NCBI GenBank assembly: GCA_027076405.1
Contig: JALTJN010000362.1
Location: 310,001-374,000 of the forward strand
Direction: 5' to 3'
Source: Chromatiales bacterium
Lineage (GTDB): Bacteria > Pseudomonadota > Gammaproteobacteria > UBA6429
Length of the DNA: 64,000 nucleotides
The position numbers and the translations under genes were made by a program. Below, piece by piece: positions 26,234 through 33,494 of this stretch (within the stretch, counting starts at the first letter, position 1; each line of letters starts with the position of its first letter). The notes beneath the pieces were generated by a model that did no database searches, was not told the origin of the DNA, and saw nothing but the letters and a program-made list of their open reading frames with translations.

Positions 26234-27163
26234 ATGCGAAATATTTTATTGTTATTTTTGCTAGGTTTTTCAGCATTGGCGATGAGTGAGCCGGCTAGTC
26301 GTCTTGAAATTCAAAAAGTCACAGATAACGTTTATGCTTTAGTTGGTCAACGCGGCCCAATGTCTAAATGGAACTTCGGCACTAATGCAACTTTTGGTGT
26401 TGTAGTAACGAATGAAGGCGTGGTGCTCATAGATCCCGGTGCTAGTGATCATGCTGCAAGATATATCTATAAAACGATTCAAACAATTACAGAAAAACCT
26501 GTTGTCCTGGTTATTGATACAGGTAGCGAAGATTTACGCTGGTTGGGGAATGCCTATTTTAAATCATTGGGTGCAAAAATCATTACAAGCAAAGTTGCGC
26601 TAAAAGAGCAGAAAATACGCGCCAATGATCAGATATCACGTTTAGATGAATACATTTTTCCCAAGTTTTCAGCCGGAACGACAGATGTTTATGCGGATGA
26701 AGTTTTTAATACAGATAAAACGATTACCGTTGGAAATACTCATTTTGTTTTAAAGTATAGTGGTCATGGTTATATGCCTGGCGATTTTTATGTTTGGTTA
26801 CCAGAGCAAAGCGTTGTTTTTAGTGGTGACTTTATATCAACCCAACGTATGCTAGCCGTTTCGCAGGACTCAAATACAAAAAAATGGATTGAGGTGTTTG
26901 AAGAAATTGAAGCACTCAAACCTAAACATATTGTGCCCGGACATGGTCATGCAACCGATATTAAAAAAGCCCGTGCGGATACTTATATTTTCCTGAAAAC
27001 ATTACGTAAATCAGTAAAAACTTTTATGAAACAGGGCGGTCAAATAGAAGATGTAAGCAGTTTAAAAGAGTATCCTCTATCACCTTATGAAAGATTAATT
27101 GGTTTTGAAATGTTGCTTGGACGGAATGCCTTACATGTTTATATGGAAATGGAATGGGAATAA
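26234..27163 (+). CDS. Metallo-beta-lactamase-fold protein with degenerate metal site
   Basis: A 309-residue exported protein (signal peptide to about residue 18) with an MBL fold. The usual HxHxDH motif is replaced by TGSEDL (96-101), so only the Asp remains. GHGYMPGD (177-184), FSGDF (197-201) and VPGHGH (234-239) keep later motif residues. It is therefore probably not a normal dinuclear zinc hydrolase; it may bind one metal or act as a binding protein. It lies 17 bp after the DsbD-like gene and 22 bp before the MerR-type regulator, inside the operon. Confidence 0.83.
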   Translation: MRNILLLFLLGFSALAMSEPASRLEIQKVTDNVYALVGQRGPMSKWNFGTNATFGVVVTNEGVVLIDPGASDHAARYIYKTIQTITEKPVVLVIDTGSEDLRWLGNAYFKSLGAKIITSKVALKEQKIRANDQISRLDEYIFPKFSAGTTDVYADEVFNTDKTITVGNTHFVLKYSGHGYMPGDFYVWLPEQSVVFSGDFISTQRMLAVSQDSNTKKWIEVFEEIEALKPKHIVPGHGHATDIKKARADTYIFLKTLRKSVKTFMKQGGQIEDVSSLKEYPLSPYERLIGFEMLLGRNALHVYMEMEWE

Positions 27164-27185
27164 TTTCCCAAACGAGAGATAAGTT

Positions 27186-27584
27186 ATGAGTTTATATCGA
27201 ATTGGTGATGTTACTAAAAAGCTTGGTATGAGTGCCGATACGTTGCGTTATTATGAAAAAATAAAACTATTAAATAAAGTCTCACGCACAGCATCGGGTA
27301 TCCGTGAATATGACGATAAAGATATTTCTCGATTAAAGTTTATTCAGCGTGCACAGAAAATGAATTTTAGTTTGGCTGAAATCAGTGATTTGTTAAAAAT
27401 GCGGGAAGACCCGCAAAAAGTTCGTGATGATGTAAGGCAATTAACCGCAGACAAACTTACCGAAGTTGATGAACATTTACAATCACTGACTACCTTGCGC
27501 AATGAGTTGCAGTTGTTATTAAATCTTTGTCGAGGATCAGAAGACGGCTGCCCGATTATCGAAGGGCTGGATGAAACAAGCTAA
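27186..27584 (+). CDS. CueR-like MerR-family regulator of the HMA cassette
   Basis: A 132-residue regulator: winged helix (YRIGDVTKKLGMSADTLRYYEK), long dimerisation helix and a C-terminal metal loop CRGSEDGC (C115, C122) followed by PIIEGL. CueR ends in a similar CPIIENL. The third cysteine that ZntR, CadR and MerR supply from the start of the dimerisation helix is missing (DPQKVRDDV). This suggests two-coordinate binding of a monovalent ion such as Cu(I) or Ag(I), an inference from family knowledge. GAGAGATAAG precedes the ATG. It is the last cassette gene and probably controls the two CTGGAG operators. Confidence 0.88.
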   Translation: MSLYRIGDVTKKLGMSADTLRYYEKIKLLNKVSRTASGIREYDDKDISRLKFIQRAQKMNFSLAEISDLLKMREDPQKVRDDVRQLTADKLTEVDEHLQSLTTLRNELQLLLNLCRGSEDGCPIIEGLDETS

Positions 27585-27622
27585 ACAAAGGTGGTGTCAG
27601 GAAAATATTGATATATTAAGTT

Positions 27623-28084
27623 TTATTTAATCGGCAAATAAACCTCGGTGATCATTTCGTGTTCCGCTATATCGGGGCCAACATTTACATAGTGAAAAAA
27701 CATTGGGAAATCTCCTGGTTGCTCTCCACTTTCAGGTAGCCAGACGTCATAAAGGTAATTAGCGGCTGTGACATTTTGGCGTGAGCCAATATGGCGAGCA
27801 ACTGCACAGCGTCCAGCAGGAATAAATTTATTTTTAATAGATTGCGGGTTGTTTGATATTTTTTTATTTATCGAAACACAAAAATCAACACGATATTCAT
27901 TTTCCGGTGTCGTTACCGGGTTAGTGTAATGTATACCATAACTTTGATGTTTATCCGGGGATAATTTGTTTTCAATACGCCATTGAATCAGTTTTTTAAC
28001 GGATTCGTGTTCTCGCGCAGGAGAGCCTTTATGTTCTAACGCTGCAACCATGGTTTCCGGGAAGTGAACGATCTTTATATCCAT
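27623..28084 (-). CDS. GyrI-like / SbmC-type effector-binding domain protein
   Basis: A 153-residue stand-alone GyrI-like domain (AraC effector-binding fold). It has the N-terminal VHFPETMVAALEHKG, the middle YRVDFCVSI and PAGRCAVARHIGS segments, and the C-terminal DFPMFFHYVN typical of the family. Such proteins bind small hydrophobic ligands, and some protect DNA gyrase. No DNA-binding domain is attached. It converges with the cassette regulator at a 38-bp gap and follows the small membrane protein by 17 bp. Confidence 0.88.
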   Translation of the reverse strand: MDIKIVHFPETMVAALEHKGSPAREHESVKKLIQWRIENKLSPDKHQSYGIHYTNPVTTPENEYRVDFCVSINKKISNNPQSIKNKFIPAGRCAVARHIGSRQNVTAANYLYDVWLPESGEQPGDFPMFFHYVNVGPDIAEHEMITEVYLPIK

Positions 28085-28101
28085 ATTTTATTCTGCCTGT
28101 A

Positions 28102-28353
28102 CTATCGTTTTTTAATTACAGCATTATAAACAACAGCAATGATAAAACCGACGATTGCTCCATCCAGAAACCCCCATAGTGCACCAATAATGCCGCCTAT
28201 CAATGTGGGTTCATAACCGATATAAACCGAGTTCATCAGTTCAACAAATTTTGTCGCCCAGCCAAATATGGCTGCCCAGCCTGCAAATAACATACAAAAT
28301 GCCCATGCCGCACCACCCGCAATGGTCATTGCTTTTACATTTAATTTTTCCAT
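28102..28353 (-). CDS. Small two-segment membrane protein (holin-like label only)
   Basis: An 83-residue protein with two glycine-rich membrane segments (about 9-32 and 50-78, the second GGIIGALWGFLDGAIVGFII). Similar proteins are often labelled bacteriophage holin in databases, but no phage gene is nearby, so a lysis role is not supported. It probably forms an operon with the GyrI-like gene. Function unknown. A CTCCTGTTAGG on the plus strand just upstream contains its AGGAG ribosome site. Confidence 0.75.
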   Translation of the reverse strand: MEKLNVKAMTIAGGAAWAFCMLFAGWAAIFGWATKFVELMNSVYIGYEPTLIGGIIGALWGFLDGAIVGFIIAVVYNAVIKKR

Positions 28354-28538
28354 TTTTCTCTCCTGTTAGGCTTTGTGTTTTTACTATATTAGTTTGGTGT
28401 ATTTACGAGAAAAATAAAAAATTATAAATATTCGTCATTTAAGTATTTACCTAAACTACTATAAAGTAAACCAGGATTACGAAATACTTATTCTGTAAAA
28501 GTAATTATTAAACTTGATGACTGATTTATTTTTAAAGT

Positions 28539-29384
28539 TTAGCCCAGAAATATCAGGTTTTCCGGCTTTTGCGAGAGTTTGATTTTTCCTTCGCTGTTTA
28601 CTGAAATGAGATTATCAAAGTGGGTGAAGTGTAATATGCTCATAATTAATACCTTTTCACGTTTTGATTCCAGCTCCGTAATAAAGTCTTCTGCATTGAA
28701 GCTGGGGTTCTTTTTTAAATAAGCGGTAATACGTCTAAATAATTTTGGCATAAGAACGTGTACATCAGTGATGTCAGCAAGCTCATTAATTTTAGTATAG
28801 GTGTTGGTTCTGTCTTTAGACCAAATACCTCGCTTCTCTTTACGTGCTTTGATTGTGGCTTTTTCAAAGAGTTCTCGTAAGTCGTAAAACATACCATCGT
28901 AAAATGTCGGGTAGGCTAATCCTTTTGTCAGCATTTTATAATTTATTGATTTACGGGCAATGGTATTTGTTAAATATAAATCTTCACCATCCTCAAGATT
29001 TAATATGTCACTAAATACAAATGAAACCGGTCGGCCATATCTTTCTGCCATACGTGTCACAATATAACCGGGTACACCATCATCTGCTGAGATGACTTTA
29101 GAGCCGTTTTTATTCCAAACGACATTTTTAATACCAAGAAGCCGAAATAATTTTTTTGTTGCCAGATCAGCAAATTCTTTTGGCTGGTGTTTTTTTTTGT
29201 AATGAGTTTCAAGGGTGTCGATGGCTTCAATGCGAAGTTGTGCGTGATTTTTTTTATTAAGTTTTACCCTGCCACCTTTTAATGATTTCCACTGACTTGG
29301 TTTATTTGCTTTAAATCTAATGGAATCCCCGTCTGGTGAGTAACCGGTGATGTGAAAAGTTCCTTTGATAACTTTAAATGACAT
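28539..29384 (-). CDS. Thermonuclease (SNase-like) family protein
   Basis: A 281-residue protein with a staphylococcal-nuclease-like domain in about residues 10-195. GYSPDGDSIRF, LRIEAIDTLETHY and the later RKEKRGIW match SNase core motifs (the DGD, the R-x-x-D-E/T loop and the final ERGIW). An insertion separates the halves. No signal peptide is visible, so it would be cytoplasmic, unlike most secreted SNases. The last 80 residues are helical and of unknown role. It lies 48 bp after the CDF gene. Confidence 0.8.
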   Translation of the reverse strand: MSFKVIKGTFHITGYSPDGDSIRFKANKPSQWKSLKGGRVKLNKKNHAQLRIEAIDTLETHYKKKHQPKEFADLATKKLFRLLGIKNVVWNKNGSKVISADDGVPGYIVTRMAERYGRPVSFVFSDILNLEDGEDLYLTNTIARKSINYKMLTKGLAYPTFYDGMFYDLRELFEKATIKARKEKRGIWSKDRTNTYTKINELADITDVHVLMPKLFRRITAYLKKNPSFNAEDFITELESKREKVLIMSILHFTHFDNLISVNSEGKIKLSQKPENLIFLG

Positions 29385-29432
29385 GATGTTCTCCTTTTAT
29401 TGTCGATTAAATCCCTGTATCTACCTTGCGGT

Positions 29433-30035
29433 TTAATGATTTTTCAGCTCGCTTTTTGCATCCTGAATAATCATTTTGGCACCACGAAGAATAACATAGG
29501 CAATGATAATACCGATAACAATATCTGGCCAGCGAGTATCTAACCACCAAACCAGTACACCACCAATAATAACACCTAAGTTTGCGATGACATCATTCGC
29601 TGAAAAGATCCAGCTGGCACGCATATGAACTTCACCATCTTTGTGTTTGTGAATAAGCACTAAACAAATCAGGTTTGCAACAAGCGCGATGCAGCCCATG
29701 ATAATAATAAGTTCTGAAATGGGTTCACTGCCTAGAATAACGCGGCGAATAATATCAATTAAAATTAATATACCAAGAATAGCTTGAAAATAACCGCTGA
29801 CTAAAGCCGCTTTTGCTTTTTGACTTGCTGCCTTACCGACAACATACAAACCAATGCCATAGACAACAGCATCGGCAAACATATCAAAAGAGTCAGCAAT
29901 AAGTGCGGTTGATTCTGCAATCCAACCAATACCAATCTCAATAACAAACATAGAAGCATTAATGGTTAATAACCAATACAACACACTTTTTTGAGACTGA
30001 TCTTTTATTTCTACGTTACAACCGCAATCACTCAT
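29433..30035 (-). CDS. Short CDF-family cation transporter with altered metal site
   Basis: A 200-residue cation diffusion facilitator with six membrane segments and no C-terminal cytoplasmic domain. Segment 2 carries DMFAD (D-x3-D, as in FieF), but in segment 5 the usual H-x3-D is F-S-A-N-D, so the His ligand is lost. The N-terminus MSDCGCNVEI holds a CGC motif. Substrate may be iron or another metal rather than zinc; it is the last gene of the Fur-box-preceded operon, 14 bp after the DUF411 gene. Confidence 0.85.
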   Translation of the reverse strand: MSDCGCNVEIKDQSQKSVLYWLLTINASMFVIEIGIGWIAESTALIADSFDMFADAVVYGIGLYVVGKAASQKAKAALVSGYFQAILGILILIDIIRRVILGSEPISELIIIMGCIALVANLICLVLIHKHKDGEVHMRASWIFSANDVIANLGVIIGGVLVWWLDTRWPDIVIGIIIAYVILRGAKMIIQDAKSELKNH

Positions 30036-30049
30036 AATTTAATGTCTCT

Positions 30050-30499
30050 TCAATGTTTAATAAAAACATCTATTTTACCGTTTTCATCAAAGCTCATAAC
30101 ATTATATTTTTCTTTTTTGCTGCCGCTTTCCATTCCCGGTGTGCCAACTGGCATATCGGGAACTGCAATACCTTTAATATCGGGTCGCAGTAATAATAAG
30201 CGTTTAATATCACGATGTGTGGCATGGCCTTCTACAACGTAGCCATCGATAACGGCTGTGTGGCAAGAAGATATTTTTTCCGGAACGCCTAGACGTTTTT
30301 TCTCGGCAAAAACATTACGTGTGTTTTTTTCAGTTACATTGTAATTGTTTTTTTTTAGATATTTAATCCAGCGCTTGCAGCACTGGCATTCCGGATTTTT
30401 ATAGACCGTAATGTTTTTGTTTTGATTATCTTTAGAAAAACCACTTGAAACTAATGAAAAATTTAGTATTAATATTGTTAATAAGTATTTCATTCGCAT
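30050..30499 (-). CDS. Exported DUF411 metal-binding protein
   Basis: A 149-residue protein with a signal peptide (about 1-21) and a DUF411 domain. YKNPECQCCKRW (C38, C40, C41), SSCHTAVIDGYVVEGH and PDMPVGTPGME are family landmarks, supplying Cys, His and Met that could bind copper or iron. DUF411 proteins usually occur with copper and iron transporters. It lies between the FTR1 permease (21 bp) and the CDF transporter (14 bp). Confidence 0.9.
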   Translation of the reverse strand: MRMKYLLTILILNFSLVSSGFSKDNQNKNITVYKNPECQCCKRWIKYLKKNNYNVTEKNTRNVFAEKKRLGVPEKISSCHTAVIDGYVVEGHATHRDIKRLLLLRPDIKGIAVPDMPVGTPGMESGSKKEKYNVMSFDENGKIDVFIKH

Positions 30500-30520
30500 T
30501 CTGAAAGTTAATATTACATA

Positions 30521-32386
30521 TTATTTACTGGATGATTTTTTGTTCCACAGATAAATTGCCAGAATTATTAGTACCAGCTGAACAAGTAATCCTTGCAGGT
30601 TAGGATAAATACCGAGTAAATCAATACGAACAAAATTTACCGGGCTGTAAATGATTAAACCTGCTTCTTGTAAAGCGGCAATACCTTTACCTGAAAAAAT
30701 AATAGCGAGGATAAACATTAGACCACCGGTAACACTAAAGAACTGTCGTAACGGCAGACGTACGCTATATCGCATAATTAACCAACCTACCACTACGAGT
30801 GTTGCGACAGCAGTGATAAAACCGCTAAATGCCATGCTTTGACTCGTCTCATTGGTTTGTGCCCATAGCGCCTGATAAAACAAGATAGTTTCAAAGGCTT
30901 CGCGGTATACGGCTATAAACGATAAACCGGATAACGTCCACAATGTTCCGGAAGTTAATGCTTTATGCATACTGTCATCAATGAACTTTTTCCATTTCGC
31001 AGCGCTACTTTTATCGTGCATCCAGAAACCAACATAAAGTAATACTAGTGCAGCAACGAGAGCGCCTATTCCTTCTGTGATTTCCCTTGAAGCACCGGAT
31101 ATATCAATGAGTGAAATAGAAACCCACCATGTTGCGATACCAAGTATTAAGGCAGCGATCCAGCCAAAATGAATAAATCGTAAAGCATCTTGTCGTTTTG
31201 TGCGAACCAGAAAAGCCGCCAAAGCTGCAATGATTAATAATGCTTCCAGACCTTCACGTAAAAGAATAAAGAAGGCGCTGGCAAAAGCTGTTTCTCCGGA
31301 TAAACTTGAGCTGGTTAAAATATTTTCTGCCATATCGAGTTTTTTGTTGATTTGATTTATATTCGTTTCAATTATTTCAACGCTATAACCTTTTCTTATT
31401 TTATTACGCAGTCCGGTCATAAGTGATTCAATTTCGAGGCGTAAGGGTTTATCAAAGGCGTTAATATTTTGCTCTTCTAATTCATAGCCTTCTAAATAAG
31501 CCTCTACTGCATATTCATAAGCTTTTTCGCGCTGGTTATTTTTATATGCAGTTAATGCATCCGCTAACCGCATTTTTGAAAAAATGATGTTTGATTCTTT
31601 TTTGAATGCTAACTCGGGATAATGCCGAAGAGTGGCAATAATATCAGCACCTGTTTCGCCGTATAAATCCTGAGCCTGCTTTGGCGTGGTAAGAGTGAGC
31701 TCTTTAATATTCATTAAAGGACTATTTTCATCGTGGACTGTTTTACTCACATCCGGTGTTGCTAATCCGCCAACATAAAAGGCCAGAGACCAGATATCTT
31801 CATCACTTAACTCATCAAAGGCTTTCATGGCAGTGTTTGCTACACCATGTTTGATGGTACTTTGCAGCCCATATAATGAACGGTTTTGATAGCGTTCCAT
31901 GTCATGAAAATTAATAGGTGGAGGTTCGATGCCTTTTGCTGCGGGGCCATCGCCATAACCTGTTGCGCCATGGCATGCTGCACACTGCTCGGCATAAATT
32001 TGTTCTGCTTTTTTCAAGTCGGGTTGTTTACGGGGGACAACCATTATCTTGTAAGCATTAATGATATTGCGGTGCATTTGGTCGGTAAGCTGCTTAACTT
32101 TAACTGCAGATTGCTTTTCCTCAATCCATTGGTTTAGGGTTTTAGACTGTTCACTCAACTTAAGCTTAATTTTGTGTTCAGGCAGATCGGAGAGTTGCTG
32201 TGAGATACCCGCTGCAAAATCCTGCATTTCTGAATATTCACCGGGATTAACGATTTTGCCCTTTTTTACCGCTGCACCATAGTCAACACCAACATAGTCA
32301 ATAAGCTGCAGTAATTGCTGTGTATCAGCCAGAATTGGCTTGCTAATAAGGAATAATAGAGTAAACAAGGAGAGTATGGTTTTCAT
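30521..32386 (-). CDS. Cytochrome c-FTR1 iron permease fusion
   Basis: A 621-residue protein. Signal peptide (about 1-20), helical domain, periplasmic cytochrome c domain with CAACH (C135, C138, H139) and a later Met ligand region, then an FTR1 permease (about 365-615) of seven membrane segments. Both FTR1 iron motifs are present: REGLE in the first part and REAFE in the fourth segment. The heme domain could oxidise Fe(II) before transport, replacing the multicopper oxidase of other FTR1 systems. A perfect Fur box lies about 115 bp upstream. It heads an operon with DUF411 and CDF genes. Confidence 0.92.
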   Translation of the reverse strand: MKTILSLFTLLFLISKPILADTQQLLQLIDYVGVDYGAAVKKGKIVNPGEYSEMQDFAAGISQQLSDLPEHKIKLKLSEQSKTLNQWIEEKQSAVKVKQLTDQMHRNIINAYKIMVVPRKQPDLKKAEQIYAEQCAACHGATGYGDGPAAKGIEPPPINFHDMERYQNRSLYGLQSTIKHGVANTAMKAFDELSDEDIWSLAFYVGGLATPDVSKTVHDENSPLMNIKELTLTTPKQAQDLYGETGADIIATLRHYPELAFKKESNIIFSKMRLADALTAYKNNQREKAYEYAVEAYLEGYELEEQNINAFDKPLRLEIESLMTGLRNKIRKGYSVEIIETNINQINKKLDMAENILTSSSLSGETAFASAFFILLREGLEALLIIAALAAFLVRTKRQDALRFIHFGWIAALILGIATWWVSISLIDISGASREITEGIGALVAALVLLYVGFWMHDKSSAAKWKKFIDDSMHKALTSGTLWTLSGLSFIAVYREAFETILFYQALWAQTNETSQSMAFSGFITAVATLVVVGWLIMRYSVRLPLRQFFSVTGGLMFILAIIFSGKGIAALQEAGLIIYSPVNFVRIDLLGIYPNLQGLLVQLVLIILAIYLWNKKSSSK

Positions 32387-32499
32387 TGTGTTCTCGGGAA
32401 ATGAATTAATTGCTAAGGTTTTTCGGTTGTTTGACAGCGGTTTTGAAAGTTAAGTGACAATATCGTTGTCAGGTAAATATAACTCTACTATATTGCAAA

Positions 32500-32514
32500 T
32501 GAGAATGATTTTCA
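32500..32514. promoter_or_regulatory. Fur box upstream of the FTR1 operon
   Basis: TGAGAATGATTTTCA matches the 7-1-7 Fur dyad TGANAAT-N-ATTNTCA at every fixed position. On the minus strand a -10 like TATAGT follows about 10 bp on (complement near 32485-32490). It should repress the FTR1-DUF411-CDF operon when iron is plentiful. The remaining gap 32387-32608 shows no gene. Confidence 0.85.
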
Positions 32515-32608
32515 ATAGCATATAGAGATTCTCTAATGAAATGAAAGTAAATAACCAGTAGCAGCATCGATATTTAGCCTGAACCACCACGAATAGGCTT
32601 CGTAATGT

Positions 32609-33484
32609 TTACTTCTCGCAGTCGCTAATTTCAAATTCAAGCGTAGAGTGTTGAATGGAGTATGTTTGCTGGAGTAGAGATTTAATCTTAATTTTAATTT
32701 CATCTAATTGACTGTAATTTGTTATAACAATGTGGGCTTCGAGAGCATTTTTATGTTCATCAAGCTGCCAGATATGTACATGGTGGATACTAATTACGTC
32801 GCTGATGTTTTCCATTTCAGTGATGACATTATTGATGGAGATATTTTCGGGTGTGCCTTCCATCAGGATATGGATAGTTTTCGGTAATAGAGTAAATGCC
32901 TGATAAAGCACATAAGCCGCAATAATTAACGTGAGTAAGGTATCACTCCAGTACCATTGATAAAGTAAAATTAACGTACCGGCAATAATAACGCCGACAG
33001 AGGCAAGTGCATCTGAAACATTGTGTAAAAATGCAGCTCTAATATTGATACTGTTTTTTGACATGCTAAAGGTCAATATCGCTGTTGCAACATCAATAAT
33101 TAACGCAACACCGGCAACCATAACAACCATCCAGCCTTCTATAATTTGTGGTTCAAAAAATCGCCATATTGCTTCATAGATAAGGTAAATGCCGATAATG
33201 ACCAATGAAACGAGATTAATGAGTGTAGCAATCACTTCTGCACGTTTGTAGCCAAAGGTTTTAAAAAGATCGGGAGGTTGCCTGCCAATCTTGCGTGCTA
33301 CCCAGGCAATAAGAAGTGAAGCCGCATCACTAAAGTTATGCAGTGCATCCGCAATCAACGACAGGCTACCGGAGATAATACCGCCGATAACCTGTGCCAG
33401 AGTAAGAAGCATATTGATAACAATCGCAATAATTAGCCGACGGTCACCCATCTCTTCAGCATGTTGATGGTTGTGATGTTCCAC
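32609..33484 (-). CDS. CzcD/ZitB-type CDF zinc exporter
   Basis: A 291-residue CDF exporter with six membrane segments and a C-terminal cytoplasmic domain. The zinc site motifs HNFSD (segment 2) and HNVSD (segment 5) are intact, and the N-terminus is His-rich (MEHHNHQHAEE). The C-terminal domain has ISIHHVHIWQLDEH, a regulatory zinc site. It removes Zn, Cd or Co from the cytoplasm by proton exchange. It starts 10 bp after czcA, so it belongs to the efflux operon. Confidence 0.92.
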   Translation of the reverse strand: MEHHNHQHAEEMGDRRLIIAIVINMLLTLAQVIGGIISGSLSLIADALHNFSDAASLLIAWVARKIGRQPPDLFKTFGYKRAEVIATLINLVSLVIIGIYLIYEAIWRFFEPQIIEGWMVVMVAGVALIIDVATAILTFSMSKNSINIRAAFLHNVSDALASVGVIIAGTLILLYQWYWSDTLLTLIIAAYVLYQAFTLLPKTIHILMEGTPENISINNVITEMENISDVISIHHVHIWQLDEHKNALEAHIVITNYSQLDEIKIKIKSLLQQTYSIQHSTLEFEISDCEK

Positions 33485-33494
33485 TCTTTAGTCT

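Noticed and set aside
28102..28353. Small two-segment protein as a phage holin
   Set aside because: The holin label is a database habit; no lysin, integrase, capsid or other phage gene is nearby.
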